NCBI RefSeq assembly: GCF_001522865.1
Contig: NZ_LOWB01000131.1
Span: 1-64,000 of the forward strand
Direction: 5' to 3'
Source of the DNA: Burkholderia sp. TSV86
Lineage (GTDB): Bacteria; Pseudomonadota; Gammaproteobacteria; Burkholderiales; Burkholderiaceae
DNA length: 64,000 bases
This document shows, piece after piece, positions 40,136 through 49,550 of this stretch (positions within the stretch are counted from its first letter, which is position 1; each line of letters starts with the position of its first letter). Both the position numbers and the translations under genes were made by a program. The notes under the pieces were generated by a model. It was not told the origin of the DNA, did no database searches, and saw nothing but the letters and a program-made list of their open reading frames with translations.

Positions 40136-40359
40136 GATGTCTCCGTGGCGTGTTCGGGGAAAGATCGGCTGTTTGGCGGATTGCGTCCGCCGCCGTCCTT
40201 TTACAAAATAAACGATAGCTGACGCCGGCCGGCGCGACCAATCGACGCGTGGGCGCCGATGCCGCATGTCATGCCGGGGGGCTAACGAACGCGGCTCGCG
40301 CACCTGCGGATGCAGCGGTGCCACTGTGCAGCGGCCGGCTGCCTGGCCGGCCGTCGCGG

Positions 40360-40785
40360 TCAGCGCGGAGCCGGCGCAAGTTCGACGATGCGCGCAGGCC
40401 GTTGCAGCGGTCGATGCAACGGCGGGCGTTCGTCGTCGGCAATCGCGTCGAGCGGCGCGGCAGAGTCGAACCCTTTGTCGATGACCGTATAGCCGGTGCG
40501 CAATGCGAACTGCGGATGATTGCCGCCAGGCCGGCTATCGAAACCGGCGAAGCCGTCGGGCGTTTCCGGCACCGCGTTGACGAGCGACGCGTTGCTCGTC
40601 GTGATCTGATCCGGCGAGATAGGCTCGCCGTTCGCGATGCGGGTTGCTTCGCGGTTCTTGCCGTCGGCATCGACGGTGCTGTCGTGTGTCGCGTCGTTGA
40701 ATTGCTCAATGCTGCGCGGATGCATGCGTGCATTGGGGCGCCCGGCGTTGGCGGGCGCCGGTATGGTGCGTTCGAACGAATTCAT
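40360..40785 (-). CDS. Hypothetical hydrophilic protein
   Basis: A 141-residue protein of unknown function, starting 'MNSFERTIPAPANAGRPNAR' and rich in Asp, Asn, Pro and Arg. It has no signal peptide or membrane segment and looks largely disordered. A strong ribosome-binding site (GGAGGTGA) precedes ATG 40785, which is the main evidence that it is a gene. No family is recognised. Confidence 0.6.
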   Translation of the reverse strand: MNSFERTIPAPANAGRPNARMHPRSIEQFNDATHDSTVDADGKNREATRIANGEPISPDQITTSNASLVNAVPETPDGFAGFDSRPGGNHPQFALRTGYTVIDKGFDSAAPLDAIADDERPPLHRPLQRPARIVELAPAPR

Positions 40786-41063
40786 CGCAGTCACCTCCGC
40801 GGCGCGGCGTCCGGCGGCGGGCAAAACCCGCTGCGGACACGACAGGAAAAGGCGCACGTGCGAGCGCCGCAGCCGCGCCATGCGCTATGTTTTCCTAATA
40901 AATATTTCAACTAGAAGACGCGTTATCTACAGAGTATGATTCTTTTCCTGCAAAGCGGTGCGCGACATCCGGCGCACCCGCTTCCGCCCGGATTGGGCAC
41001 CGCAGCATCCTTAACGGACGGGTAGCGAACAAGAAGGTAAGGGGACTGAAGGTGGGCGGACTT

Positions 41064-41300
41064 ATGCACTCTACGACTACGGCATTCATGCATCGCGGTT
41101 ATCTGTTGAATTGCGCGCCGGCGCGTGCCAGTGACGGCTCGTTTCAGCCATATGTCGTCATCTCCCGATCGAGCGACGGCGAACTAGTTGCGAATCGCTT
41201 CTTCCCGTCCGACCTGCATTTCAACGATGAGGACGCAGCGATCGCGCATGCGCGCGATTGGGCCGTCCGATGGATCGACGCAAGCAGTCCGACGAGGTAG
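41064..41300 (+). CDS. Small conserved-looking hypothetical protein
   Basis: A 78-residue protein with 'RGYLLNCAPARASDGSFQPY' and 'LHFNDEDAAIAHARDWAVRW', an alpha/beta pattern resembling small Burkholderia proteins of unknown function. The start may be ATG 41064 or GTG 41052, with AAGG just upstream. No function can be given. It lies 117 bases upstream of the serine acetyltransferase gene and may be co-transcribed with it. Confidence 0.6.
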   Translation: MHSTTTAFMHRGYLLNCAPARASDGSFQPYVVISRSSDGELVANRFFPSDLHFNDEDAAIAHARDWAVRWIDASSPTR

Positions 41301-41417
41301 GCGGCCCGGCATACGTTGGCGCGCATTCCGCTGACGCGGCAAAAACGCGGTAATCTTGCGGAACCCGTCACTTTTATCGGTGGCCGCGCGTCGGCGCGCG
41401 GCCATGCGTTTTTGCCT

Positions 41418-42335
41418 ATGTCGAAATTTGCCCGAAACTGGGGCCTCGAACAGATCGTCGCCGAATTGCGCGAATCGCGCGAGAGCCTGCATCGCACGCG
41501 TCATCCGCGCGGCATTCGCGAACTGCCGTCGTATGACGCGATAAGCAAGATCGTCGTCGGGCTGCGCGCGTCGCTTTTTCCGACGCATTATGGTGCGCCC
41601 GACTTGACCGACGAGAGCGTCGACTATTACGTCGGCCATACGCTCGAGAGCACGTTGCGCTTGCTTGCCGAGCAGATCCGCCGGGCGCTGCCGTTCCTGC
41701 CGGAGCATGCGCAAACGCCGTCCGCCGTTCTGGCCGAGCGCGCATTCGAGATCGCACGCGAGTTCGGCACGCAGTTGCCCGCCATCCGCGCGCTGCTCGT
41801 CAGCGATATCCAGGCAGCGTATACGGGGGATCCCGCTGCGCAGCACATCACCGAAATCCTGCTCTGCTATCCGGGGGTGCGCGCGATGATGCATCACCGG
41901 TTCGCACATGCACTCTATCGGCTCGGCGTGCCGCTCCTGGCACGCTTCATCAACGAGATCGCGCATTCCGCGACCGGTATCGACATTCATCCCGGCGCGC
42001 AGATCGGTTCGAGCTTCTTCATCGATCACGGCACGGGCGTCGTGATCGGCGAAACCGCAATCATCGGCGAGCGCGTGCGGCTTTATCAGGCGGTCACGCT
42101 CGGCGCGAAAAGTTTTCCCGCCGATGGTGATGGCACCCTCGTCAAGGGCAACGCGCGGCATCCGGTCGTCGAGGACGACGTGGTGATCTACGCGGGCGCG
42201 ACGATTCTTGGCCGCGTGACGATCGGCCGCGGCTCGGTGATCGGCGGCAACGTGTGGCTGACGCATAGCGTGCCGCCCGGCAGCAGCGTCGCGCAAGGGA
42301 AGATTCGCGAAGGGGAGCGGGCCGAGAAGGATTGA
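41418..42335 (+). CDS. epsC: Serine O-acetyltransferase (EpsC type)
   Basis: A 305-residue enzyme that acetylates L-serine to O-acetylserine for cysteine synthesis. An N-terminal helical region ('LEQIVAELRESRESLHRTRH') precedes the left-handed beta-helix with hexapeptide repeats and the catalytic His/Asp motifs ('ATGIDIHPGAQIGSSFFIDH', 'GTGVVIGE', 'IYAGATILGRVTIGRGSVIG'). The long N-terminal domain distinguishes it from short CysE and fits the EpsC/SrpH group. Start 41418 ('MSKFARNWGLEQ') is preferred over an upstream ATG at 41316. No cysteine synthase gene is adjacent. Confidence 0.9.
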   Translation: MSKFARNWGLEQIVAELRESRESLHRTRHPRGIRELPSYDAISKIVVGLRASLFPTHYGAPDLTDESVDYYVGHTLESTLRLLAEQIRRALPFLPEHAQTPSAVLAERAFEIAREFGTQLPAIRALLVSDIQAAYTGDPAAQHITEILLCYPGVRAMMHHRFAHALYRLGVPLLARFINEIAHSATGIDIHPGAQIGSSFFIDHGTGVVIGETAIIGERVRLYQAVTLGAKSFPADGDGTLVKGNARHPVVEDDVVIYAGATILGRVTIGRGSVIGGNVWLTHSVPPGSSVAQGKIREGERAEKD

Positions 42336-42385
42336 CGAAAGCCCTTGCCGTCGCGGCCCCTGTTGGTTCCGTGAACGGCAACCCG

Positions 42386-43198
42386 CTAGCGCTGGCTGGC
42401 GGGCGAGCGGTGCTTGTACAGTACGTCCTGATCGACGCGAATCAGATTCTGTCCAGCATCGACGACGAAATCGACGCCGTTGTACGCAGCGCCCGTCAGC
42501 AACAGGATCGCATCGGCGACATCGTCGGGGCCTGCGATGCGCGCAAGCGGCGTCGATGCGCGGCTCGCATGCGCGAAGTCAGCCGGGGTTTGGTCGTCGC
42601 TTGGCAGCATCAGCCCCGGAAACACCGCATTCACACGCAGCACCGGGTTCGCCGACAGCGCAAGCATCTGCGTCAGATTGCCGAGCGCCGTCTTCGCGAC
42701 CGTGTAGCTGAAGTGGTCGCGATGAAAATTTTCCTTGATTTTTTGATCGACCACGTTGATCACGACGCCTTGCGCGCCGGTGGCTTTCGCTCGCTCGTAA
42801 TACGCGCGCGTGAGCAGAACCGGTGCGCGGCAATTGACCGCCCATGACTGATCGAACGCGGCGAGATCGAAGCTCGGCAAGTGGTCCTGCCAGAACACCG
42901 ACGCATTGTTGACGAGCACGTCGAGACGATCAAAGCGCCGATAGACGGCATCGACGAGCGCGACGATCGCGTCCGGCTGAGCGAGGTCCGCTTGCAGCGC
43001 AACAGCTTCGCCGCCCGCGGCGCCGATTGCGCGCACGGTATCGTGCGCGCAATCGGCCGACCGGTCGTAATGCACCGCGACGCGATAGCCGCGCTGCGCG
43101 AAGCGCATCGCGAACGTGCGGCCCGCGCGGCGCGCGGCACCCGTCACGAGTACGACAGGTGCGGGGCCTGGATTGGGATTCGACTGCATCGACTGCAT
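42386..43198 (-). CDS. Short-chain dehydrogenase, pteridine reductase type (FolM-like)
   Basis: A 270-residue NAD(P)H-dependent reductase. The Rossmann motif is 'VLVTGAARRAGRTFAMRFAQ', with the TGAARR.G form that marks pteridine reductases (TGxxxRxG). Then come 'DVLVNNASVFWQ' (NNA) and a catalytic Tyr-Lys in 'FSYTVAKTAL'. It starts at the base after the folE stop, so it is in one operon with GTP cyclohydrolase I, which makes dihydroneopterin triphosphate. Reduction of dihydromonapterin or dihydrobiopterin is therefore likely. Confidence 0.85.
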   Translation of the reverse strand: MQSMQSNPNPGPAPVVLVTGAARRAGRTFAMRFAQRGYRVAVHYDRSADCAHDTVRAIGAAGGEAVALQADLAQPDAIVALVDAVYRRFDRLDVLVNNASVFWQDHLPSFDLAAFDQSWAVNCRAPVLLTRAYYERAKATGAQGVVINVVDQKIKENFHRDHFSYTVAKTALGNLTQMLALSANPVLRVNAVFPGLMLPSDDQTPADFAHASRASTPLARIAGPDDVADAILLLTGAAYNGVDFVVDAGQNLIRVDQDVLYKHRSPASQR

Positions 43199-43918
43199 TC
43201 AGGTGTTCGTCAGATTGACAGCGGAAGGATTCGCGACGATCGACAGGAATTCGCGCCGCGTCGCCGGATCGGTGCGGAACGTGCCGAGCATCCGCGACGT
43301 GACCATTTCGACGCCCGGTTTATGAATGCCGCGCGTCGAGATGCACTGATGCGCCGCCTCGAGAATCACGCCCACGCCTTTCGGTTGCAGCACGTCGAAC
43401 AGCGTGTCGGCGATTTGAACGGTCATCTTTTCTTGAATTTGCAGACGCTTCGCGAACGCGTCGACGAGCCGCGCGAGCTTCGAAATGCCGACGACGCGAT
43501 GATTCGGCAGATACGCGACATGCGCGCGCCCGATGATCGGCACCATATGATGTTCGCAATAGCTTTCGAAGCGAATGTCTTTCAGCACGATCATTTCGTC
43601 GTAGCCGTCGACTTCGCTGAAGGTGCGCGCGAGGATGTCGCGGGGTTCGAGCGCGTAGCCGGAGAAGAATTCCTCATACGCGCGCACGACGCGCGCGGGC
43701 GTGTCGATCAACCCTTCGCGTTCGGGATCGTCGCCGGCCCAGCGCAGCAGCACGCGCACGGCTGCTTCGGCGTCGTCCCGGCTGGGCCGGGCCGCATTCG
43801 AGCGCGCATGACTCGCGCCGGGGGTTTTCTGCTTGCTTGCCGTTTTACCGGCTGTCTTGCCCGCTGCGTGGTGAGCAGTCGGCGTGGCGGCTTTGTCCGC
43901 GGTCTTTCCTTTAGCCAT
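43199..43918 (-). CDS. folE: GTP cyclohydrolase I with Ala/Lys-rich N-terminal extension
   Basis: A 239-residue enzyme that opens GTP to make 7,8-dihydroneopterin triphosphate, the first step of folate/pterin synthesis. Catalytic domain motifs are '[20 protein letters not shown]', zinc ligands in '[20 protein letters not shown]' (Cys, His), '[20 protein letters not shown]' and '[15 protein letters not shown]' (Cys). Before it lies an extension of about 45 residues rich in Lys, Ala, Thr and Gly ('[20 protein letters not shown]') resembling a histone H1-like tail, absent from typical FolE. I chose ATG 43918; the frame continues open upstream. Followed directly by the pteridine reductase gene. 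Confidence 0.94.
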   Translation of the reverse strand: MAKGKTADKAATPTAHHAAGKTAGKTASKQKTPGASHARSNAARPSRDDAEAAVRVLLRWAGDDPEREGLIDTPARVVRAYEEFFSGYALEPRDILARTFSEVDGYDEMIVLKDIRFESYCEHHMVPIIGRAHVAYLPNHRVVGISKLARLVDAFAKRLQIQEKMTVQIADTLFDVLQPKGVGVILEAAHQCISTRGIHKPGVEMVTSRMLGTFRTDPATRREFLSIVANPSAVNLTNT

Positions 43919-44012
43919 GTGTCGTGCCCTGTGTATGTACCGCCGATCTCTCGGCCAGATCGGCCATTGTTTCATGCTTTGGCCTTGCGTGTGCGCCGCC
44001 GCATGGCCGCGC

Positions 44013-44936
44013 TTATTTGGGCCACTCATCCAGCGCATCGTTGAAGAGGCCGGCGACGACGCCGCGCAGCCACGCAATGCACGAATCGTTGTGGAATTTA
44101 CGATGCCAATGCTGCTTCAGGTCGAAGCGGGGCAGCGGCAGGGGCGGTTCGACGAGCGCGATTGCCGCGTGCTCGGCCGCATAGGCGTAGCCGATCGCAT
44201 GCGGCACGGTGGCGATCAGATCAGTGCGGCTCAGGATGAACGGCAGGCTCATGAAGTGAGGCGTTTCGAGCACCGCGCGCCGCACCAGCCGATGTTTCGC
44301 GAGGTGCCGCTCAAGCAGTTCCTGGCTGCGGCCCTCCGCACGCACGACTGCGTGGCCGCACGCGAGAAACCGCTCGAGCGTGAGCGGTTGCGTGGCGAGC
44401 GGGTGGCCACGCCGCAACAGACAGATGAAGCGGTGCGTGAAGAGCCGCTGCTGAAACACGTTGCCACCGCCGAGATCGGGAAAATAACCGACCGCCAGGT
44501 CGACGTCGCCGTCTTCGAGTGCGCGCCCGACTTCGAGGTGCGGCAGCGACACGGAGCGCAGGTTCGCGTGCGGCGCGTGCTGAGCAAACGCTTGCAATAA
44601 GCGCGGCAGAAACACGATCTCGCCGACATCCGACAGCGCGATTGAAAACGTGCGCGTGCTCGTGGCCGGATCGAACTGAACCGGTGCGCCGAGACCGCGC
44701 TCGATGTTCTCGAGCGCGGCGCGGGCGGCGGGAAGCAGGGCGAGTGCGCGGGGTGTCGGCTGCATGCCGCGCGCCGTGCGCACGAACAGTGGATCGCCAA
44801 AATGCGCGCGCAGCCGGCCGAGCGCGGCGCTGACGCGCGGTTGCCCGACGCCGAGCAGTTCGCCCGCGCGGCTTGCATTGCGCGTCTCGTCGAGTGCAAC
44901 CAGGTATGGAATCAGGTTCAGATCGAGGTTGGGCAT
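44013..44936 (-). CDS. LysR-family regulator, probable pob/pca regulator
   Basis: A 307-residue LysR regulator with helix-turn-helix '[20 protein letters not shown]' and '[20 protein letters not shown]', and effector domain '[20 protein letters not shown]'. It is of the NahR/LinR-like branch, which often responds to aromatic acids. It is divergent from pobA with 262 bp between, so it likely controls 4-hydroxybenzoate degradation. This is a different family from the AraC-type PobR of Pseudomonas and the IclR-type of Acinetobacter. ATG 44936 is chosen over a GTG 12 bases upstream; neither has a good ribosome-binding site. Confidence 0.85.
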   Translation of the reverse strand: MPNLDLNLIPYLVALDETRNASRAGELLGVGQPRVSAALGRLRAHFGDPLFVRTARGMQPTPRALALLPAARAALENIERGLGAPVQFDPATSTRTFSIALSDVGEIVFLPRLLQAFAQHAPHANLRSVSLPHLEVGRALEDGDVDLAVGYFPDLGGGNVFQQRLFTHRFICLLRRGHPLATQPLTLERFLACGHAVVRAEGRSQELLERHLAKHRLVRRAVLETPHFMSLPFILSRTDLIATVPHAIGYAYAAEHAAIALVEPPLPLPRFDLKQHWHRKFHNDSCIAWLRGVVAGLFNDALDEWPK

Positions 44937-45198
44937 CGAGGGGAGCACTATCTGGATTTTGTATACAACTTATCCATTGAATTGTCTTGTTGAATAGTCG
45001 GGAGAGTATGGACAATGGGGCCGCCAATCCAATCAACGTTGGGCTTGGCGTGAGACGGAGTGCGAAATATGACGGCGGAGGCAGTGCCGAAGCGGTCACT
45101 CTGATCGACACAGGGCGCTGAAGCGCAAACCCCAGTCAATCAAGGCATGCGACCGGAGGGGGCGCTAAAAGCCCGTTCCGATCGGCAAGGAGACAAAC
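44937..45198. promoter_or_regulatory. Divergent promoter region of LysR regulator and pobA
   Basis: This 262-bp region contains a perfect 10-bp palindrome TTGTATACAA at 44959-44968, close to the LysR gene start, followed by AT-rich repeats around TTGAAT and TTGTTGAAT. These are plausible LysR binding sites. A GGAG ribosome-binding site lies ten bases before pobA. Confidence 0.45.
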
Positions 45199-46413
45199 AT
45201 GCGTACCCAAGTCGCAATCATCGGCGCCGGACCGGCAGGCTTACTGCTTTCACATCTGCTGCGTTTGCGCGGCGTCGAATCGGTCGTGGTCGAAACGCGT
45301 TCGCGCGATTACTGCGAGAACCGGATTCGCGCCGGCGTGCTTGAGCAGGGAACAGTCGATACGCTGAACGAAGCGGGGCTCGGGGCGCGGATGCGGCGTG
45401 AAGGGCTCGTTCATCGCGGTATCGAACTGCTGTTCGACGGCGTGCGTCACCGAATCGACTTCGGTGAGCTGACGCCCGGCCGGGCGATCACCGTCTACAG
45501 TCAGCATGAAGTCGTGCGCGATCTGATCGCGGCGGCGTGCGAGCACGGTCAGCGCTTGTATTTCGGCGTGCACGACGTCGCGTTGCACGACGTTGCAACC
45601 GGGCGCCCGTCGGTGACGTTCACGGACACGGACGGCCGCGAGGGCCGGATCGATTGCGACTATATCGCTGGCTGCGACGGCTTTCATGGAATATCGCGCC
45701 AGACGATTCCAACCGAACGGCTGGCCACGTTCGACCGAGTTTATCCGTATGCGTGGCTCGGCATCCTGGCCGATGCGCCGCCGTCGCTCGACGAACTTGT
45801 TTATGCGCATAACGAGCGCGGCTTCGCGCTGTTCTCGATGCGCTCTCCGAGCGTGACGCGGTTGTACCTGCAATGCCGGCCTGATGAAAACGTCGAAGAA
45901 TGGACGGATGCGCGTATTTGGGATGAACTGCACCGGCGTTTCGCGAACGACAGCGGCTGGACGCCAACCGAAGGCCGGATTATCCAGAAGAGCGTGGCGC
46001 CGATGCGCAGCTTCGTCTCCGAGACGATGCAATACGGCCGGCTCTTTCTCGCCGGTGATGCCGCGCATATCGTGCCGCCGACGGGTGCGAAGGGAATGAA
46101 TCTCGCGGTTGCCGACGTTCGCGTGTTGGGACAAGCGCTCGCCGCGCATTACCGGGACGGCCGCAACGATCTGCTCGAAACGTATTCGTCGACGTGCCTG
46201 GAGCGGGTATGGCGCGCCGAGCATTTCTCGTACTGGATGACGAACATGCTGCATCCGTGCGCCGACGATTCACCGTTCGTGGCCCGTCTGAAGCGCGCCG
46301 AGCTGAAGTACGTCACACATTCAAGCGCGGGCGCTCAGGCATTGGCGGAAAACTATGTCGGCTTGCCGTTCGACGACAAGGCGAAGATGTATTCGATCGA
46401 TGCGGCGGCTTAA
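45199..46413 (+). CDS. pobA: 4-hydroxybenzoate 3-monooxygenase
   Basis: A 404-residue flavoprotein that hydroxylates 4-hydroxybenzoate to protocatechuate using NADPH and O2. FAD motifs are 'VAIIGAGPAGLLLSHLLRLR' near the N-terminus, 'CDYIAGCDGFHGISRQTIP' in the middle and 'LFLAGDAAHIVPPTGAKGMN' near 285. The start after GGAG at 45199 gives the normal PobA length (about 394). It supplies protocatechuate to the pca genes downstream, although a separate promoter precedes pcaI. Confidence 0.95.
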   Translation: MRTQVAIIGAGPAGLLLSHLLRLRGVESVVVETRSRDYCENRIRAGVLEQGTVDTLNEAGLGARMRREGLVHRGIELLFDGVRHRIDFGELTPGRAITVYSQHEVVRDLIAAACEHGQRLYFGVHDVALHDVATGRPSVTFTDTDGREGRIDCDYIAGCDGFHGISRQTIPTERLATFDRVYPYAWLGILADAPPSLDELVYAHNERGFALFSMRSPSVTRLYLQCRPDENVEEWTDARIWDELHRRFANDSGWTPTEGRIIQKSVAPMRSFVSETMQYGRLFLAGDAAHIVPPTGAKGMNLAVADVRVLGQALAAHYRDGRNDLLETYSSTCLERVWRAEHFSYWMTNMLHPCADDSPFVARLKRAELKYVTHSSAGAQALAENYVGLPFDDKAKMYSIDAAA

Positions 46414-46435
46414 GTGCCGCTGGTGACAACGCGCC

Positions 46436-46465
46436 TTGACAAGCTGGCGCACGCATCCCTATGAT
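46436..46465 (+). promoter_or_regulatory. Strong sigma-70-like promoter before pcaI
   Basis: TTGACA (46436-46441), an 18-base spacer and TATGAT (46460-46465). It lies about 130 bases upstream of pcaI and within 25 bases of the pobA stop. Start of transcription would be near 46472, inside or next to the palindrome at 46475. Confidence 0.7.
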
Positions 46466-46474
46466 TGGCCAATC

Positions 46475-46508
46475 GTTCGTTTAACGAATCTAAGTTCATA
46501 TTTCGAAC
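46475..46508. promoter_or_regulatory. Operator-like palindrome at the pcaI promoter
   Basis: TTCGTTTAACGAA (46476-46488) is a perfect palindrome about one centre base. A second half-site pair, GTTC and GAAC, occurs in GTTCATATTTCGAAC just downstream. The GTTCG...CGAAC look resembles IclR-family (PcaR/PcaU) operators, but no IclR gene lies in the window. Placement over the likely start of transcription suggests regulation. Confidence 0.5.
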
Positions 46509-46595
46509 AAAAGCGGTGGTGTATGCCGCCGCCCGTGAACGCATGCCGTGCTCCCGCCGCGCGGGGCCGCACACGGATTCGCATCAGGAACAGAC

Positions 46596-47315
46596 ATGGT
46601 CAACAAGATCTTCGATTCACTCGACGCGGCGGTTGCCGATATTCACGATGGCGCGACGGTCATGATCGGCGGCTTCGGCACGGCTGGCATGCCCGCCGAG
46701 CTGATCGACGCGTTGATTGCCCAGGGCGCGCGTGACCTGACGATCGTCAACAACAACGCCGGCAACGGCGAAACCGGCTTGGCCGCGCTGCTGAAGGCCA
46801 AGCGCGTGCGCAAGATCATCTGCTCGTTTCCGCGCCAAGCCGATTCGCAGGTATTCGACGCGCTGTATCGTGCGGGCGAGATCGAGCTGGAACTGGTGCC
46901 GCAAGGCAATCTCGCCGAACGCATTCGGGCGGCGGGCGCGGGGATCGGTGGTTTTTTCACGCCGACCGGTTACGGCACGAAGCTCGCCGAAGGCAAGGAG
47001 ACACGCATGATCGACGGCAAGCATTACGTGCTCGAGGCGCCGATTCGTGCCGATTTCGCGCTCATCAAGGCGCTCCAAGGCGATCGTTGGGGCAACCTCG
47101 TCTACCGGAAGACGGCGCGCAACTTCGGCCCGGTGATGGCGACGGCCGCGAAGACGACGATCGTCCAGGTGTCTGCCGTCGTGCCGCTTGGCGCACTCAA
47201 TCCCGAGCATATCGTGACGCCGGGTATTTTCGTGCAACGGATCGTCGAGGCGCCGCAGGCCGCGCATGCCGCCGAACTGGCCGCGTGCGCCGGGCATGCC
47301 GGCCACGCCGCGTGA
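46596..47315 (+). CDS. pcaI: 3-oxoadipate CoA-transferase subunit A
   Basis: A 239-residue alpha subunit of the succinyl-CoA:3-oxoadipate CoA-transferase. The N-terminal CoA-binding motif is 'GATVMIGGFGTAGMPAELID', with 'GFFTPTGYGTKLAEGKETR' and 'ADFALIKALQGDRWGNLVYR' as further landmarks. The C-terminus has an extra Ala/His-rich tail of about 15 residues. ATG 46596 is chosen over an upstream in-frame start by homology. It pairs with pcaJ 18 bases downstream and activates 3-oxoadipate before thiolysis. Confidence 0.95.
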   Translation: MVNKIFDSLDAAVADIHDGATVMIGGFGTAGMPAELIDALIAQGARDLTIVNNNAGNGETGLAALLKAKRVRKIICSFPRQADSQVFDALYRAGEIELELVPQGNLAERIRAAGAGIGGFFTPTGYGTKLAEGKETRMIDGKHYVLEAPIRADFALIKALQGDRWGNLVYRKTARNFGPVMATAAKTTIVQVSAVVPLGALNPEHIVTPGIFVQRIVEAPQAAHAAELAACAGHAGHAA

Positions 47316-47333
47316 ATTCCCGAGGAGAACAAG

Positions 47334-48008
47334 ATGAAACGATTGACTCGCGACGAAATGGCCAAGCGCGTCGCGCAAGACATTCCTGAAGGTGCGTATG
47401 TGAATCTCGGAATCGGCGTGCCGACGCTTGTCGCGAATCATCTCGATTCGGACAAGGAGATTTTCCTGCACAGCGAAAACGGGCTGCTCGGAATGGGTCC
47501 CGCTCCCGCGCCCGGCGACGAGGACGACGAACTCATCAATGCCGGCAAGCAGCACGTGACGCTGCTGACGGGCGGCGCGTACTTCCATCACGCGGATTCG
47601 TTCGCGATGATGCGCGGTGGGCATCTCGACTACTGCGTGCTCGGCGCGTTCCAGGTTTCCGCGCAAGGCGATCTGGCGAACTGGCATACGGGAGCGCCGG
47701 ATGCGATTCCCGCCGTCGGCGGCGCGATGGATCTTGCTATCGGTGCGAAGCAGGTGTTCGTGATGATGGAGCATTTGACGAAACAGGGCGACAGCAAGAT
47801 CGTCGCGCAATGCTCGTATCCGGTGACGGGCGTGCGCTGCGTCGATCGCATCTATACCGATCTCGCCGTGCTCGATGTGACACGCGATGGGCTCGCGGTG
47901 CGGGAGATCTTCGCGGATATTTCGTTTGACGAATTGCAGCGGCTGACCGGCGTGCTGCTGATTGACGCGACGGGCAACGCGAAAGCGGCGCAAACCGCTG
48001 CTGCGTGA
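47334..48008 (+). CDS. pcaJ: 3-oxoadipate CoA-transferase subunit B
   Basis: A 224-residue beta subunit. It starts 'MKRLTRDEMAKRVAQDIPEG' and has the active-site region 'LHSENGLLGMGPAPAPGDED' with the catalytic Glu in 'SENG'; 'GAYFHHADSFAMMRGGHLD' is also typical. GAGGAG lies upstream of the start. It follows pcaI. Confidence 0.96.
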   Translation: MKRLTRDEMAKRVAQDIPEGAYVNLGIGVPTLVANHLDSDKEIFLHSENGLLGMGPAPAPGDEDDELINAGKQHVTLLTGGAYFHHADSFAMMRGGHLDYCVLGAFQVSAQGDLANWHTGAPDAIPAVGGAMDLAIGAKQVFVMMEHLTKQGDSKIVAQCSYPVTGVRCVDRIYTDLAVLDVTRDGLAVREIFADISFDELQRLTGVLLIDATGNAKAAQTAAA

Positions 48009-48179
48009 TGTGAAGGCGCGCGTCATCTGCCGCCGTCTGCCGTTATTTGCGGCAGAAGAGGCGGGCGCGGCGTTGCATGGAGGCCGAACCCGCGCCCACC
48101 GACGCGCACGAGCGCGCAACAACCGGCGCTTCGGTGGACAATAAGCGCATTTCTCATTTCTGATTTTCCGATCGACCTC

Positions 48180-49538
48180 ATGCTTGAAGACAGCGCCCGC
48201 CTGAGTTCCCTGATTTGCGGCATCGAATCGTTCAATGCGATCTGGTCGCCGCGTGCGACATTGCAGCGGATGCTCGATGTCGAGGCGGCGCTTGCTCGCG
48301 CGCTCGCCGCGCATCAGGTGATTCCGGCGAGCGCCGTGCAGCCGATCGAGGCCGCGTGCGTTGCCGGCGCGCTTGACCAGCAGGCGCTTGCGCGCGATGC
48401 GGCGCTTGGCGGCAATTTGGCGATTCCGCTCGTCAAGCAGCTGACTGCGCGCGTGAAGGCACACGATGCCGAAGCGGCAAAGTACGTGCATTGGGGAGCG
48501 ACCAGCCAGGACATCATCGATACCGCGACAGTGCTGCAATTACGCGATTCATTCGATGCCCTCGAGCCGCTGTTGGACGATACATGCGCGAAGCTCGCAT
48601 CGCTTGCCGCCGCGCATCGCGATACGCCGATGATCGGCCGCACGTGGCTGCAGCAAGCGCTGCCGATCACGCTCGGGCTGAAGTTCGCGCAATGGCTCGA
48701 TACGCTGCTGCGTCACCGTGAGCGGCTCAACGGGCTGCGCCGAACGACACTCGTATTGCAATTCGGTGGCGCGACGGGCACGCTCGCGAGTTTGCGCGAT
48801 GCGTCGCCTGCCGTCGCCCGCTCGCTCGCGGACGACTTGCGGCTCGTGCTGCCAGCCGTGCCGTGGCATACGCAGCGTGACCGGATCGCCGAAGTCGCAG
48901 GATATTTCGGGATGCTGATCGGTACGCTCGGCAAGATCGCGCGTGACATCTCGCTGTCGATGCAAACCGAAATCGGCGAGCTTGCCGAGCCGGCCGCGGC
49001 CGGCAAAGGCGGCTCGTCGACGATGCCGCACAAGCGCAATCCGGTCGGTTGCGCGGCGGTACTGACGGCGGCCGTGCGGGCGCCGGGGCTCGTTGCAACC
49101 ATATTCGCCGCGATGGTGCAAGAGCACGAACGCGCGCTTGGCGGCTGGCAGGCAGAGTGGGAGGCGCTGCCCGAGCTCGCGCGGCTTGCGGGCGGCGCGC
49201 TTGCGCAAATCGCGCAGATCGCCGCCGGCTTGCAGATCGATGCGGCGCGGCTTGCCGCGAATCTCGACGCGACGCGCGGCCTCGTGCTCGGCGAAGCGGT
49301 GATGCTTGCGCTCGGCGACAAGATCGGCCGGCTCGACGCGCATCATCTCGTCGAGCGCGCGTCGCGCGAGGCTGTACAGAGCGGCGGTACGCTATACGAC
49401 GTACTTGCCGCCGACACGGAGGTTACCGCGCATCTGGCGCCCGACGCATTGCGGCGGTTGCTCGATCCCGCTCATTACGTCGGCGAAGCGCGTACTTACG
49501 TCGACGCCGTGCTCGCGCTTTACGCGGGCCGTCACTAA
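48180..49538 (+). CDS. pcaB: 3-carboxy-cis,cis-muconate cycloisomerase
   Basis: A 452-residue member of the fumarase/aspartase superfamily that lactonises 3-carboxy-cis,cis-muconate. The signature 'GKGGSSTMPHKRNPVGCAAV' (superfamily GSSxMPxKxN) is clear, with 'HWGATSQDIIDTA' as another conserved region. A 171-bp gap separates it from pcaJ, with pcaD 12 bases downstream. The protocatechuate dioxygenase that makes its substrate is not in the window. Confidence 0.95.
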   Translation: MLEDSARLSSLICGIESFNAIWSPRATLQRMLDVEAALARALAAHQVIPASAVQPIEAACVAGALDQQALARDAALGGNLAIPLVKQLTARVKAHDAEAAKYVHWGATSQDIIDTATVLQLRDSFDALEPLLDDTCAKLASLAAAHRDTPMIGRTWLQQALPITLGLKFAQWLDTLLRHRERLNGLRRTTLVLQFGGATGTLASLRDASPAVARSLADDLRLVLPAVPWHTQRDRIAEVAGYFGMLIGTLGKIARDISLSMQTEIGELAEPAAAGKGGSSTMPHKRNPVGCAAVLTAAVRAPGLVATIFAAMVQEHERALGGWQAEWEALPELARLAGGALAQIAQIAAGLQIDAARLAANLDATRGLVLGEAVMLALGDKIGRLDAHHLVERASREAVQSGGTLYDVLAADTEVTAHLAPDALRRLLDPAHYVGEARTYVDAVLALYAGRH

Positions 49539-49550
49539 GGAGAGATTGCG

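Noticed and set aside
46617..48539. A 640-codon open frame on the minus strand across pcaI, pcaJ and pcaB
   Set aside because: It runs antisense to three clear pca genes, is rich in Arg and His and has no family features; high GC leaves this frame open.
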